Shown: positions 25,807 through 35,749 of the stretch, piece by piece
How positions within the stretch are numbered: position 1 is the stretch's first letter
Layout: each line of letters opens with the position of its first letter
Assembly: GCA_029550865.1 (NCBI GenBank)
Contig: JAKPGM010000021.1
Coordinates: forward strand, 24,649-88,648
Reading direction: 5' to 3'
DNA from: Bacteroidota bacterium
GTDB taxonomy: Bacteria; Bacteroidota; Bacteroidia; Bacteroidales; DTGW01
DNA length: 64,000 nucleotides
Translations under genes and position numbers: made by a program
Notes under the pieces: model-generated
Told to the model about the DNA's origin: nothing
What the model saw: only the letters and a program-made list of their open reading frames with translations
The model's database searches: none

Positions 25807-28696
25807 GCAATGGGTTCAGCATATTGTGGCTTTAACTTTAAAAAATACCCGTCTTTTTGTGCTGGGGGTTGTCCTTTGCATGCTGCTTGGGAATGTTTTT
25901 CTTTTCGTATACGTATTCATAAAGCAAAAAAGTTATCAAGAAGCTGTAATGCTACAGCAAGCAGAGACCTTTACATCACATCTGGAACAGGATGCGCTCA
26001 TGTTTATTAACGATTTTAATCAGGTTGCTTTTCATTATATAGAACAGACTTCTAATCAAGTATCATCGGGAAATTTATCCCCTTTACTGCTCGAGAAAAT
26101 TAAACTTTTTTATGCCAAACATCAGCCCCTGGTAAGTAATGTTTACCTTGTTGATACAGCTTTGCGGGTTGTAAATGTGTATTGCGATCCTTCGGGAAAC
26201 TTTTTGATTGATAGTTATGAGTCCAAACAAAGAAATTCGCTTCAAACCACTGAAAAGCTTGTTATCCGAAATGGCGAATACCTATATACGGTTCCTTTAT
26301 TCAGGGAAGGAAAGCTGGTAGCTAATCTGGTGGCTTCGCTCAATATAAAAAATTATTTTCGCGCTCAGCTCCAGACTGTATTTGTGGGAAAAGTTATTTT
26401 TCAGGATGTTTATACTCCTCTTGGAACATGGGAATCGTTACCTTTGTTGAAAGTGGATTTCAATGAGGAAGTAAAACGATTGATTGATAGGGTCTTACAA
26501 ACCAATAAACCGGCAATCTCCATCAGTCCGCTGCAGGTGAATGGTAGCCACGAAAAATATCTCCATGTTTTTTATCCATTTAAATTTTTAAATACTCCAT
26601 TTGTATATCTGTATCATTTTCAAATACAGTATATTGTAAGGCAGGTGTTTTTGCATAGTATACTTCTTATAGGGTTTAACCTGATTTTGCTATTTATAGT
26701 TATATTCTATTATCTGCAAATGGTGAGGAACAAGAATATCGAGGAAGAAAAGCTGCGGGAATCGGAGGAAGCCTTCAAGGAAATTATTGAATCGATGCCT
26801 ATAGGCATAATCCTTACCACTAAAAATAATCAGATAATCAGTATCAATAAGCTGGCAACACGCATATTGCAAATCAGCAATTCCGGAGAGCTGATTGGGA
26901 AGAATATAAGTCATAAATTTCTGACCACCAAATCGCTGGCATTTGATGATGAAATCGCCTCTGCTTTTGAAACCGACCACTTTATACAATACGAAAGTAA
27001 TGGAAATGAAATAGTACTTTATAAAAAGGATATACCGTTGCGTTTGAAAGGGGAAGAAATAGTTGTGCAAAGCTTTATTGATGTTACGCCTATTGAAAAA
27101 TCGCGTAAGCGAGAGATTGCTGCCAATATGGCCAAGTCGGAGTTTCTTGCAAAAATGAGCCATGAAATACGCACACCGATGAATGGCATCGTAGGCATGG
27201 CTGATGCGTTGCTTTCTCAACCGCTAACAAAGGAACAGATTGAATTTGTTACCATCATCAAAAAATCGGCCGATACCCTCTTAAATATCCTGAATGATGT
27301 TCTGGATTTGTCGAAAATAGAGGCAGGTAAAATGATACTCGAGGAAATTCCTTTTGAGCTCCGAAAAGAGCTTGCTCTGGTCGCTCATTTGTTTAAGGTG
27401 CCTGCTGAAGAAAAAAAACTATCGCTTCAGGTGGAAGTGGAACCTTCCGTACCCGAAAAAGTTATCGGCGACCCGTTCCGCTTGCGGCAAATCCTGACTA
27501 ACCTGATAAACAATGCAATAAAATTTACCCACGAGGGGAAAATTGTAATTGCAGTAAAAAAAGTCGAAGATTATAACCGCAATTTACTGTTGCAATTTAA
27601 GGTGGCAGATACGGGCATCGGGATTCCCAAAGACAAGCTTTCGAAAGTTTTTCAGTCTTTCTCACAGGTGGATAATAGTACCACTCGTAAGTATGGGGGA
27701 ACGGGATTGGGGACTACAATTGCCAAGCAATTGGTTGAACTGATGAATGGTGAAATTATGGTCGAAAGCCCTTCTGGTATTTCCGATAATCCCGACTATC
27801 CTGGGACTTGTTTTACTTTTACCATTGAGCTTTTTTCAAATGAGAAACAAACAAAAAGTATTGATACAGAAAAAGTAACTTCATTTCAACAAATCAAAAC
27901 GCTGTTAATAACCAATCAAACGCCCGATGATAATTCTATTACTGAGACTTTTGCACTTTTTAATGTATCCATTGAGGTTCATCGTTTTACCAAGAGCACC
28001 ATTGATAGCCTGAAAAAGAATGCATTGACCGAGAACGTTGAGGCTAAGTATCAGCTCTTAGTTATTCGCGATACCCCCCATTTCGACGGTTTTAAATTAC
28101 TGGCACGTCTGCAGGAGGCGCAGCTGGTTAATGCTTATCATATTCTTATAATCAGCAATAACGATCGTCAGGGTAATTTTCTGAGAGCACTTCGCATGGG
28201 AGCCGATCATTACATTATTATGCCTTACGAAACGTCCGAAATCTTCAATTTCCTTTGTGAGACCTTTGTAAATCTTAAGCTCGAAGACGAAATAGCCAAA
28301 TTTAAAGTTCAACAGCTTCGTCCCAATCTAAAGATACTGGTAGCAGAGGATAATCCTATTAATCAAAAAGTAGCCTTTACTCTTTTTAAAAACATAGGTT
28401 ATGAGGTGGATTTTGCAAAAAATGGCCTTGAGGTACTCGATATGCTAAAAAAACAACATTACGATATCATTTTCATGGATATTATGATGCCCGAGATGGA
28501 TGGTATTCAGGCTACGCTGGAAATTCGAAAATCTGGCAGTCGTATTCCTATTATTGCTATGACAGCCAATATATCGAAAGATGAACGTCGTGAGGCGCTA
28601 AATGCTGGAATGGATGATTACGTAACCAAGCCTGTTCGCATTGATACCGTCAAAAAAATTCTGATTAAATTGTTTTCGCACGATATGAATCAATGA
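25775..28696 (+). CDS. Hybrid sensor histidine kinase with pseudo-receiver and receiver
   Basis: A 973-residue inner-membrane kinase. There is TM1 at about 20-45, a periplasmic sensor region to about 290, TM2 at about 295-315, then a PAS-like domain (about 330-430). HisKA follows with the phospho-His in [15 protein letters not shown]. The HATPase shows [16 protein letters not shown] and [14 protein letters not shown] degenerate receiver-like region (about 700-825) lacks the acidic pocket, and a complete receiver ends the protein ([12 protein letters not shown], phospho-Asp in [15 protein letters not shown]). No DNA-binding domain or partner regulator is present. The ATG at 25775 lies within rsgA; 25781 is equally possible. 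Confidence 0.9.
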   Translation: MKMKNIVALFRQWVQHIVALTLKNTRLFVLGVVLCMLLGNVFLFVYVFIKQKSYQEAVMLQQAETFTSHLEQDALMFINDFNQVAFHYIEQTSNQVSSGNLSPLLLEKIKLFYAKHQPLVSNVYLVDTALRVVNVYCDPSGNFLIDSYESKQRNSLQTTEKLVIRNGEYLYTVPLFREGKLVANLVASLNIKNYFRAQLQTVFVGKVIFQDVYTPLGTWESLPLLKVDFNEEVKRLIDRVLQTNKPAISISPLQVNGSHEKYLHVFYPFKFLNTPFVYLYHFQIQYIVRQVFLHSILLIGFNLILLFIVIFYYLQMVRNKNIEEEKLRESEEAFKEIIESMPIGIILTTKNNQIISINKLATRILQISNSGELIGKNISHKFLTTKSLAFDDEIASAFETDHFIQYESNGNEIVLYKKDIPLRLKGEEIVVQSFIDVTPIEKSRKREIAANMAKSEFLAKMSHEIRTPMNGIVGMADALLSQPLTKEQIEFVTIIKKSADTLLNILNDVLDLSKIEAGKMILEEIPFELRKELALVAHLFKVPAEEKKLSLQVEVEPSVPEKVIGDPFRLRQILTNLINNAIKFTHEGKIVIAVKKVEDYNRNLLLQFKVADTGIGIPKDKLSKVFQSFSQVDNSTTRKYGGTGLGTTIAKQLVELMNGEIMVESPSGISDNPDYPGTCFTFTIELFSNEKQTKSIDTEKVTSFQQIKTLLITNQTPDDNSITETFALFNVSIEVHRFTKSTIDSLKKNALTENVEAKYQLLVIRDTPHFDGFKLLARLQEAQLVNAYHILIISNNDRQGNFLRALRMGADHYIIMPYETSEIFNFLCETFVNLKLEDEIAKFKVQQLRPNLKILVAEDNPINQKVAFTLFKNIGYEVDFAKNGLEVLDMLKKQHYDIIFMDIMMPEMDGIQATLEIRKSGSRIPIIAMTANISKDERREALNAGMDDYVTKPVRIDTVKKILIKLFSHDMNQ

Positions 28697-28706
28697 GTTT
28701 GAATAA

Positions 28707-28739
28707 AAAAACGCTAAGCAAATAATGCTTAGCGTTTTT
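28707..28739. terminator. Bidirectional terminator after the hybrid kinase
   Basis: A perfect 14-base stem, AAAAACGCTAAGCA (28707-28720) with TGCTTAGCGTTTTT (28726-28739), and a 5-base loop. A-run and T-run flanks serve both the kinase gene and the convergent beta-barrel gene. Confidence 0.92.
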
Positions 28740-28756
28740 AATCTTCAAATATTTTC

Positions 28757-29581
28757 TTAAAAATGAAACATCACGTATAGTCCCCCATAAGTGGCAGGAC
28801 GGAAAGTAGTAATGCTGAAGCTCCTGTTACCCGGGGTAACGGGTTGGTCGCGTTCAAAACGTGCACCATTCTGAATTAATTCGGTTTTAGTATTTCCCTG
28901 TGTTCCCCAGCTATAGTTTAGCATAAGACTGGCTTCACCGCCAATACATACCTTAGGCAGGAAATAGTATTCGACACCCAGGAAAACCCCTCCACCAATC
29001 AAATGATTGATGCCATTGTCGTTTAGTAGTGTACGTTCGGTGACATTCCCCCAGATGGAGGTGGGAGCAGGATTAGCAACGGTCATTTCATTGCCATACT
29101 CGTATTTTATCTGATTTCGTCCAAAAGCATATCGCAATTGAGCGCCGTAGAAGCCACGCACTTTCTCGTAACCCCGAGTTTTCATTATGCCCAGCGTTAA
29201 TCCATAGTTCTGGTTGTGGTTTATCTGAACATCGATAACTTTATCCTGGCTGAGGGGATCGACGAATACAGCTGCATCGTCGCGAACATAGGTGCGGTTC
29301 TTGGTTGTATTATCAGTCACCGAGATAATTGCTCTTACAGCCATATCGTCGGACAGGAAATAACGAATGTAAACATTAGCACTTCCTAATGCCAGCGTAT
29401 TATTGGCAGTATTATTGAAAATATTGCCAAGGTAATTTAGGTAGGGCAAAGCATCAATTCCAAAGGCAATATCCCCTGCAACCGGTAGTCTGCCTGACCC
29501 CGTGGAAGCCGTCGTAGCTTCCTGTGCCTTAATATTGAGGGCACAAATAAATGCGGTTATTATTGTCAGTACTTTTTTCAT
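28757..29581 (-). CDS. Outer-membrane beta-barrel protein
   Basis: A 274-residue protein with a signal peptide (cleavage near LNIKAQE). Alternating aromatic/polar strands with turns, such as MKTRGYEKVRGFYGAQLRYAF, GGGVFLGVEYYFLPKVCIGGEASLMLNYSWG and a C-terminal aromatic F (YGGLYVMFHF), are typical of 8- to 10-strand OmpW/PorT-like barrels. It lies downstream of a surface lipoprotein gene and probably shares its transcript. Function is unknown. Confidence 0.8.
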   Translation of the reverse strand: MKKVLTIITAFICALNIKAQEATTASTGSGRLPVAGDIAFGIDALPYLNYLGNIFNNTANNTLALGSANVYIRYFLSDDMAVRAIISVTDNTTKNRTYVRDDAAVFVDPLSQDKVIDVQINHNQNYGLTLGIMKTRGYEKVRGFYGAQLRYAFGRNQIKYEYGNEMTVANPAPTSIWGNVTERTLLNDNGINHLIGGGVFLGVEYYFLPKVCIGGEASLMLNYSWGTQGNTKTELIQNGARFERDQPVTPGNRSFSITTFRPATYGGLYVMFHF

Positions 29582-29628
29582 TTTATCCCAAATTAGTTAA
29601 CTTCAAAGATTGTGTACTTTCTTAGGAA

Positions 29629-30447
29629 TTAGGGAACAGGTACTCCACCACCCAAATCAAGCGTTACTTCGCTTTCGGTAGCAAAATTGCCAACATAGCC
29701 ACCTTTTACCTCATACTTGTAGTTTTCCTGTTTGTATCCAGTACCATCAGGGACAGTCTTAGCATATTCAAAGGAAATTGTAAAAAAGATATCTTGATTA
29801 GCTGGTACTGTAGCGGTAAACTCACCATTGTCGTCGGTTGTGTATTCCTGTGCCCATCCGTTATTGTGGAGCGTAATTTTTTGGTTGGCTACCTTTTCGT
29901 TGCCTGCAATAGAATTGTTAAGCTCGGCTTCAACGGTAACTTTGATTTGAGTCTTTTCTACATAACTTGCAGGCGTTATAGTAGCATAGAATACCTGAAT
30001 TACTGGAACCGAGGTAGTAGATACCCCTACAACAATAGGAGCAGCAGTATAAAATTTGGTAATAGTATTACTATTCGAACCAAATGGTTGAATCTGATCG
30101 TATTCAAACGAAGCAGCCTCAATGGTTAGGTTAACGCCGTTGTCATCTACCGGAATCTGAAGCGAGAACTGTCCATTTTCATCAACGCGGGCGGTGTCAG
30201 ACCATTTGCCAGCACCAGCAGCTGGATTTAAATCGCTGTAAGGTATGCTGCAGTATACCAGGGTTCCTGCAGGAGCAAATTCCCAACCAGCACGGCGATT
30301 ATTCAATTCAGCATAAACGTATCCTTTAACTGTGACGGTACGCGATAAGTTTACGACTAAAGCTGTGCTGTCCACCTCTTTATCGCAGGAAGTCATGAAT
30401 ACTCCTGCCAACAGTAGGGTAGGCAAAATAAGCATTTTCTTTTTCAT
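29629..30447 (-). CDS. Lipoprotein with two Ig-like/CarboxypepD-reg-like repeats
   Basis: A 272-residue lipoprotein with lipobox VFMTSCDKE near residue 20. Two similar beta domains are visible: VTVKGYVYAELNNRRAG...DENGQFSLQIPV (about 35-130) and IKVTVEAELNNSIAG...DDNGEFTATVPA (about 165-250). The D-x-NG-x-F turns are those of carboxypeptidase-regulatory-like domains. It is likely surface-exposed or periplasmic and adhesive or structural. It precedes the barrel gene by 47 bases, so the two may form one envelope complex. Confidence 0.75.
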   Translation of the reverse strand: MKKKMLILPTLLLAGVFMTSCDKEVDSTALVVNLSRTVTVKGYVYAELNNRRAGWEFAPAGTLVYCSIPYSDLNPAAGAGKWSDTARVDENGQFSLQIPVDDNGVNLTIEAASFEYDQIQPFGSNSNTITKFYTAAPIVVGVSTTSVPVIQVFYATITPASYVEKTQIKVTVEAELNNSIAGNEKVANQKITLHNNGWAQEYTTDDNGEFTATVPANQDIFFTISFEYAKTVPDGTGYKQENYKYEVKGGYVGNFATESEVTLDLGGGVPVP

Positions 30448-30492
30448 ACATTCTCAATTTAAGGGTTTGTAATAATAATATAAAGTTAAAAT

Positions 30493-31059
30493 TTATTTTT
30501 TAATTCGATGAGGATTCTTTTTTAAAAAATCCGACCAGCCAGTTTTGGTGTTTTTAGATTTTTTTGCGCGGGATTCAACAGGATATTGCATTTGAAAGGC
30601 ATGGCATACAGCGGCGGCCAGGCCATCGGTTGCATCGAGATACTCTGGTATGGCCTCGAGACGAAACATTTGTAAAAGCATATAGGCAACCTGCTCTTTT
30701 GATGCATTCCCTAGCCCGGTAATAGCCTGTTTGATACGCAGGGGGGCATATTCTGTAATGGGTATCTTGCGGTGTAAGGCTGCTGAAATAGCTGCACCCT
30801 GTGCTCGCCCCAATTTTAGCATCGACTGTACGTTTTTGCCAAAAAATGGCGACTCAATGGCCAGGTGTTGTACCTCATATTCGTCAATGAGCGAAAGCGT
30901 ACGATCAAAAATCTTACTTAGCTTTTCATAGTGGTCATCCAGTTTTGAGAGTTTTAGTACCCCTATGGTCAAAAGCTCCATCGATTTCCCTTCAACTTTT
31001 ATGGCACCATAACCCATTACCGTGGTGCCAGGGTCGATTCCTAAAATGATTTGTTCCAT
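30493..31059 (-). CDS. ruvC: Holliday junction resolvase RuvC
   Basis: A 188-residue RuvC. The acidic active site is visible: Asp in LGIDPGTTVMGYG, Glu in LAIESPFFG and the Asp pair in YLDATDGLAAAVCHAF. It cuts Holliday junctions with RuvAB. The ATG at 31059 gives the standard N-terminus MEQIILGIDPG; the 36 residues encoded further upstream overlap the next gene and are not part of the family. A basic C-terminal tail follows the core. Confidence 0.95.
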   Translation of the reverse strand: MEQIILGIDPGTTVMGYGAIKVEGKSMELLTIGVLKLSKLDDHYEKLSKIFDRTLSLIDEYEVQHLAIESPFFGKNVQSMLKLGRAQGAAISAALHRKIPITEYAPLRIKQAITGLGNASKEQVAYMLLQMFRLEAIPEYLDATDGLAAAVCHAFQMQYPVESRAKKSKNTKTGWSDFLKKNPHRIKK

Positions 31060-31069
31060 ACTTTGGTGG

Positions 31070-32317
31070 TTAGTAGGCTCCAAATTCACGATCCCACCAG
31101 GTTCTGGGTTCTGGTCGTTCCGTACGTTGGCCTGTGCGCAGTAGGTATCGGAAAGTTCCCTGTTCAATAAAGTTCATCGTAGTCTGCAGGCAATCTTCCT
31201 GCGTGTCGCCAAAATTATGTGCAATGTCATCGTTGACTTCGGCATTGACCGGCAACCCATCGTAGTATTCGCCTTCGCCATTTTGATTTACAATCCTGAA
31301 GGTTATGGGGAATAGTACATAGTCGTGTTGCTTCCAGGTTAATATTTCCATACCCACGGGCTTTCCATGGGTTTTTTCCCCGATGGTATACACATCCATG
31401 AAAGGTCGCAGGCCATTGATAATCATTTCGCTGGTTGAGGCCGTACTACGCGTGGTGATAACAAATAAACGATTGATATTGAGCGAGTTGTTTTTCGATT
31501 CAAGCCGTAATGAGGTGTCCAGGTCGGTCTTTTTATTGTTATGCAGGAAGCTGCACCATATAGCCCCCGAATGGTTTTGCCCCGCAATGTATGATGAAAG
31601 TAATAACCCAATGTTGGTAAATCCACCGGTATTGTATCGCAGGTCAAGGATGAGTTCGGTTACGCCATTTGTCGCAAACTTACCGAATACCCTGTCGATT
31701 TCACTGGCAGCATCTGCAATAAAACTATATAATACAAGGTATCCTATCTTTTTCCCGGATGAACTGGTGTAAATGGTATCGAGCAGTACCATGTCCATGC
31801 TTACTTCCTTCTTTTCAGAGGAAATAACTGTATCGGCACCCTCGGGACGACCAAAGGTAAAAACGTTGGTTATTCCAGCTTTGTTCTCACCAAGCAAATT
31901 GCTAATATTCTGTGGTGTCACTTCTGTATTGTTTATTTTTTTGATCGTCCACCCTCTACGAACCCCAGCCGGGTAAAGATCGGAGTTTTTGAAGATGTAT
32001 GTTATTCGTACATTTGCATTAGCATCAAATCCGTAACCAAATCCGTGGCCAAAATATTTGCCTTCCACAAAATATTGCTGATATTCATTGGTGGTGATGA
32101 TGAAACTCCAGCGGTCGAGTTTTTTATATTTAATGGCTTCCAACAGCTGTGCAGGGGTTTGATATTGCTGCGGATCGACTGATGGTATCTGGTCGTACCA
32201 AAGATACCATTCTTTCATAGCATTGTAAATGGCTACATTTACGGGTTCGTTTTCTTCTTTCGAACATGAACCCAGAAGGATTACACTCAGGAAGGCTAAT
32301 AAAAGAATTTTTTTCAT
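31070..32317 (-). CDS. S41 family peptidase lipoprotein (PDZ domain)
   Basis: A 415-residue lipoprotein with lipobox ILLGSCSKE. A PDZ-like segment occurs near 105-135 (YPAGVRRGWTIKKINNTEV). The S41 core contains YLVLYSF, LILDLRYNTGG, the nucleophile Ser in ASTSEMIINGL and the general-base Lys in GEKTHGKPVG. It is a tail-specific-type protease acting in the periplasm or at the surface. ATG 32317 avoids the overlap with the upstream gene. It precedes ruvC by 10 bases. Confidence 0.9.
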   Translation of the reverse strand: MKKILLLAFLSVILLGSCSKEENEPVNVAIYNAMKEWYLWYDQIPSVDPQQYQTPAQLLEAIKYKKLDRWSFIITTNEYQQYFVEGKYFGHGFGYGFDANANVRITYIFKNSDLYPAGVRRGWTIKKINNTEVTPQNISNLLGENKAGITNVFTFGRPEGADTVISSEKKEVSMDMVLLDTIYTSSSGKKIGYLVLYSFIADAASEIDRVFGKFATNGVTELILDLRYNTGGFTNIGLLLSSYIAGQNHSGAIWCSFLHNNKKTDLDTSLRLESKNNSLNINRLFVITTRSTASTSEMIINGLRPFMDVYTIGEKTHGKPVGMEILTWKQHDYVLFPITFRIVNQNGEGEYYDGLPVNAEVNDDIAHNFGDTQEDCLQTTMNFIEQGTFRYLLRTGQRTERPEPRTWWDREFGAY

Positions 32318-32330
32318 GGCCAACATGTTT

Positions 32331-33305
32331 TTAGTCATACTCCAGATTCCATTGACCTCGAATGGTATCGAGCAGAGAAATAAGTTTTTCGCTAAAACTC
32401 AAGGGAAGTAATGGGCTTTCCTTTAGCCCCTGCAGTAGGCAGTTGGTTACTTCCTGGGCTTCGTACTCATAACCATTGGCTGCATAGTTAAAGCGTATGT
32501 CCTCGCTCGTGCCATCGTTTTTGGTAAGGGTTAAAAAAGTAGGCATGTGCCACATCCGATGGAAACGAATTCTTCCTTCTGTTCCACTGATGATGGTTTC
32601 GGTTGGAGTATTTGCCATAAAGGTTGAAGTCAGACTGGCAATTTTGCCGTTATTGTATTTGAAAATAGCCCCTATAGATTCGTCTATGCCGGTTTTTCCT
32701 ATTACTGCCGACGATACAATTTCATCGGGCATACCCAGCAATAGCAAAGCGATAAATACGGGATATATGCCGATATCGAGTAGGCTACCTCCACCGAGCT
32801 GCTTATTGAATAGCCGCCATTGGGGATCGTATTCAGCCTTAAAACCAAAGTCGCTTTGAATTTGAATGATGTCTCCAATGACGCCCGAAGCTATGAGTTG
32901 CTCAGTATGTCTCACAGTAGGTAAAAAGCGAGTCCACAATGCCTCCATCAGAAACAGGTCTTTTTCCTTTGCTTTCTTTATCATGTCGCTGACCTGACGG
33001 GCATTCATGGCAAAAGGTTTTTCACATAAGACGGCTTTTCCAGCCTCGAGACATAATAACGTATGCTCGGCATGAAATACGTGAGGACTTGCTATGTAAA
33101 TCACGTCGACGTTTGGGTCTGCTGCTAATTCGGCGTAGGAACCGTATGCACGAGGTATGTTATACCTGCTGGCAAATTGAATGGCTTGTTCCTTCGTACG
33201 CGAACCTACTGCATATAATTGGGCGTTAGTAACATGTTGCAGGCCAATGGCAAATTTTTCGGCTATTCGTCCTGTTCCTAAAATACCCCAATGGATGGTT
33301 TTCAT
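32331..33305 (-). CDS. Gfo/Idh/MocA family oxidoreductase
   Basis: A 324-residue NAD(P)-dependent dehydrogenase. The Rossmann motif GILGTGRIAEKFA starts the protein, CEKPFAMN supplies the conserved Lys-Pro pair, and GGGSLLDIGIYP is the second-domain active-site segment with the Asp and nearby Tyr. Substrate is likely a sugar or trans-dihydrodiol-type alcohol and cannot be fixed. Start at ATG 33305 removes three codons from a TTG alternative. Co-directional with neighbours and 13 bases from the S41 gene. Confidence 0.9.
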   Translation of the reverse strand: MKTIHWGILGTGRIAEKFAIGLQHVTNAQLYAVGSRTKEQAIQFASRYNIPRAYGSYAELAADPNVDVIYIASPHVFHAEHTLLCLEAGKAVLCEKPFAMNARQVSDMIKKAKEKDLFLMEALWTRFLPTVRHTEQLIASGVIGDIIQIQSDFGFKAEYDPQWRLFNKQLGGGSLLDIGIYPVFIALLLLGMPDEIVSSAVIGKTGIDESIGAIFKYNNGKIASLTSTFMANTPTETIISGTEGRIRFHRMWHMPTFLTLTKNDGTSEDIRFNYAANGYEYEAQEVTNCLLQGLKESPLLPLSFSEKLISLLDTIRGQWNLEYD

Positions 33306-33343
33306 GGTTGACAAAATTTAAGTATAAAATTACATTTTCTTTT

Positions 33344-34756
33344 TTACATGTCCCCCCTTGCTCGCATTATTTTAAATAAATCGAGCTCGAAGTATTCGCC
33401 TGGCGACTTAGCTGGCGAAAGCAATAGCTTACCGTCGGGACCTATCAGGTAGTATGTCGGAAAGCCTCTGATATCATACTTTTTGACAACATCGGGTTGA
33501 TGTCCATAATGTAAAAAAATCCAATTCATGCTGGCTTTTTCGGCATAGGGTAGCATGCTGGCCGTATCTTCGTCAATGACGACCGTAACAATGATAAAAT
33601 TTTTATTGCTATACTTCTGGGCTAAATTTCCAAGCAAATCAAATTCCTTTAAGCAGGCATAGCTCTGGCATGAGCAAAAGTTGAGATATACATAATAGCC
33701 TTTAAAGTCCGAAAGATTCACCAGGCGATGATGTCTGTCATACAGGCTAAAAGCAGGGGGAGCATAACCAGGCATCAAACGGGTAATTTTTTCTCTAATC
33801 GATAATGCGTATTGCTTGTGAATGGTATTGGTAGTATATTTTATCAGGCTATCGAGAATATTTAGGAGTCCCGAACGCGAAAAGCGGCTGGCATAAAATT
33901 CATCATGGAGGTTTTTGAGGATAACAAGCGTTCGTAATTCAGCGTTAGTAAGTACCGGATCATTTTGCAATAGACTATCAAGCGCACGATAGTCTTTTCG
34001 ATCGTTGATGATATTGTAAATGGACTTTCCCTGTAGCGATTGGCCAAAATAATAGAAGTATTTATCGTAAACCCTATTGAATAGGTCGAGATAAGCCTCG
34101 TTGTTATATAGTAGGGGCTTGTTCTCGAAATACTGTTTTGATAGATGTTTAACACGATATTGCATGGCAAGTAATTCCAGTAAGCCAATTTTATAGGTGG
34201 CATAGTCTTTAAAAAATATAGGCGCATCGTTAGTGACCAGGCTCAACAGCATGTTTTTTACCTGGTTAAGGGTGTCGCGGTTGATGTTGCGGGGACGGGT
34301 AAATTTTGCCAGGTATTTGAAGTATAGCGTGTCGAACTGTAAAATTGACCGGTTAAGGGAGTTGGCATTGGTGTCGTTTTCGAGGGAAAACTGAAATTCA
34401 ATAGGTTCGAAGAATGGATTGAGCTTGTCAGCAGGCGACATGTCCTGCCATTCGGGTAGTGATATTACATATTTTTGGTTGGGCTCTACATGCAAATATC
34501 CTTTTAGTGCCCCCAGTCGTGTATAAATCAGTTGGGGCTGTTCTATTTGAAATATTGCCCTGAAACACCCCGTTGAATCAACCTTGCAGGTAGCGATGAT
34601 GGAATCTTTACCGGTAAACGGATCTTGAAAGGTGGCAAATGCAAGAGTTTTTCCCGCATAGCTTGTATGGTTACCTTCAATAATAACTTGCCCTGCTGAT
34701 AAATTTTCTGGTAGAAAAACCGCCAGAAACAGCAGTAAAAGTAAGCTGACCCTCAT
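33344..34756 (-). CDS. TlpA/thioredoxin-like protein with altered CxxC motif
   Basis: A 470-residue exported protein with a signal peptide (cleavage near LSAGQ). The N-terminal part (about 20-110) is a beta domain of the DUF4369 kind; a helical region follows. The C-terminal ~140 residues are a thioredoxin fold of the TlpA/peroxiredoxin type (PPAFSLYDRHHRLVNLSDFKGYYVYLNF... GFPTYYLIGPDGKLL, with the cis-Pro). At the active site the family's CxxC aligns with SYAC in NFCSCQSYACLKEF, so the first Cys is replaced by Ser, although two extra cysteines lie just before it. Redox function may be altered. Confidence 0.82.
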   Translation of the reverse strand: MRVSLLLLLFLAVFLPENLSAGQVIIEGNHTSYAGKTLAFATFQDPFTGKDSIIATCKVDSTGCFRAIFQIEQPQLIYTRLGALKGYLHVEPNQKYVISLPEWQDMSPADKLNPFFEPIEFQFSLENDTNANSLNRSILQFDTLYFKYLAKFTRPRNINRDTLNQVKNMLLSLVTNDAPIFFKDYATYKIGLLELLAMQYRVKHLSKQYFENKPLLYNNEAYLDLFNRVYDKYFYYFGQSLQGKSIYNIINDRKDYRALDSLLQNDPVLTNAELRTLVILKNLHDEFYASRFSRSGLLNILDSLIKYTTNTIHKQYALSIREKITRLMPGYAPPAFSLYDRHHRLVNLSDFKGYYVYLNFCSCQSYACLKEFDLLGNLAQKYSNKNFIIVTVVIDEDTASMLPYAEKASMNWIFLHYGHQPDVVKKYDIRGFPTYYLIGPDGKLLLSPAKSPGEYFELDLFKIMRARGDM

Positions 34757-34759
34757 ATA

Positions 34760-35737
34760 TTAGTTTAAATAGCGTATAAGTACAATAGAAATTACCAGTA
34801 TGTCAAAAAGTATCAACATCAAACGCGTATATCTTGCCGACTGAAAATAGAACGCCATAATATACGAAACCGGGATGGCGAGGAGAATAAAAATTTCGTT
34901 TCCTACCTGTGGCACAAGCCAATACAGCATTACCAGATGAATGATTAATAGAAAGAAGATATAATACGATTTTCGAGCGAGTATTTTGATATTACCCATC
35001 ATACGTAATAGATGCAATATTGCTACAAGCAGTATTAAAGCAACGAACGATAAGACAATACTGGTAGTTGTGGATGTTTGCAATTTATGACAGGAAAAAG
35101 TAAGCAAATCGATATAAGTGGAAAAGAAATGGTTGCTTTCTGGTTTATCGAATAGGTACAATATGGCAAATGTAAAATAGAAAGGTATAGCCATTCCAAT
35201 GAATACCATGACCCATTCCCGCCAATAAAAGGGACGAAGAATAGGTAAAGTTAGCAGTAAGAATAGGAGTAGAAAAAAAAGAGGCGGGTAGAAAGTTGCT
35301 GCCAATCCTATCAGAAAAGCTGCATCAAACACCTGATAGGAAAGATTGTCGTATCGATAGGTGCTAATCAGGCGGTCGAGAGCAAGGAGTAATAATATTC
35401 CAGCCCAAAAAATTGGGTGAAAGTGCTGAGTTTTATAGAACAAAAGGCTTAGCAATAGAAATAGGATACCCGGTAAATACGAACGTTGACCGACAAATAA
35501 AAATTTCGTGTTGAGCTGTATTACCAGGGAAGCCATGAGCAATAACGACGCCAGCCCGGTGAATCGTGCTAACAAGCCTGTATCTTCCGATAAATGATCA
35601 ATCCAGCGAAATATTGAGATGTTGGGAATATTACAATAATTGGTTTTGATCGATACAGTAAACCACATTACACCCACCGCCAACATGAGGAGAATCAGTA
35701 TATAGGGTTGGGTCGAACGGGCTAATCGTAAAAACAT
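34760..35737 (-). CDS. Polytopic membrane protein (DUF6427-like)
   Basis: A 325-residue integral membrane protein with about nine hydrophobic segments and short loops. The opening LARSTQPYILILLMLAVGVMW and the FYPPLFFLLLFLLLTLPILRPFYWREWVMVFIGMAIPF block resemble a Bacteroidota-specific family of unknown function (I believe DUF6427). No catalytic motif is visible. It lies between purD and the TlpA-like gene, 3 bases from the latter, in one apparent operon. Confidence 0.7.
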   Translation of the reverse strand: MFLRLARSTQPYILILLMLAVGVMWFTVSIKTNYCNIPNISIFRWIDHLSEDTGLLARFTGLASLLLMASLVIQLNTKFLFVGQRSYLPGILFLLLSLLFYKTQHFHPIFWAGILLLLALDRLISTYRYDNLSYQVFDAAFLIGLAATFYPPLFFLLLFLLLTLPILRPFYWREWVMVFIGMAIPFYFTFAILYLFDKPESNHFFSTYIDLLTFSCHKLQTSTTTSIVLSFVALILLVAILHLLRMMGNIKILARKSYYIFFLLIIHLVMLYWLVPQVGNEIFILLAIPVSYIMAFYFQSARYTRLMLILFDILVISIVLIRYLN

Positions 35738-35749
35738 AGCATAAAGGTG

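Noticed and set aside
26690..27220. 176-codon minus frame inside the hybrid kinase
   Set aside because: It lies antisense to the PAS and HisKA domains of a clear kinase and its translation has no domain-like pattern.
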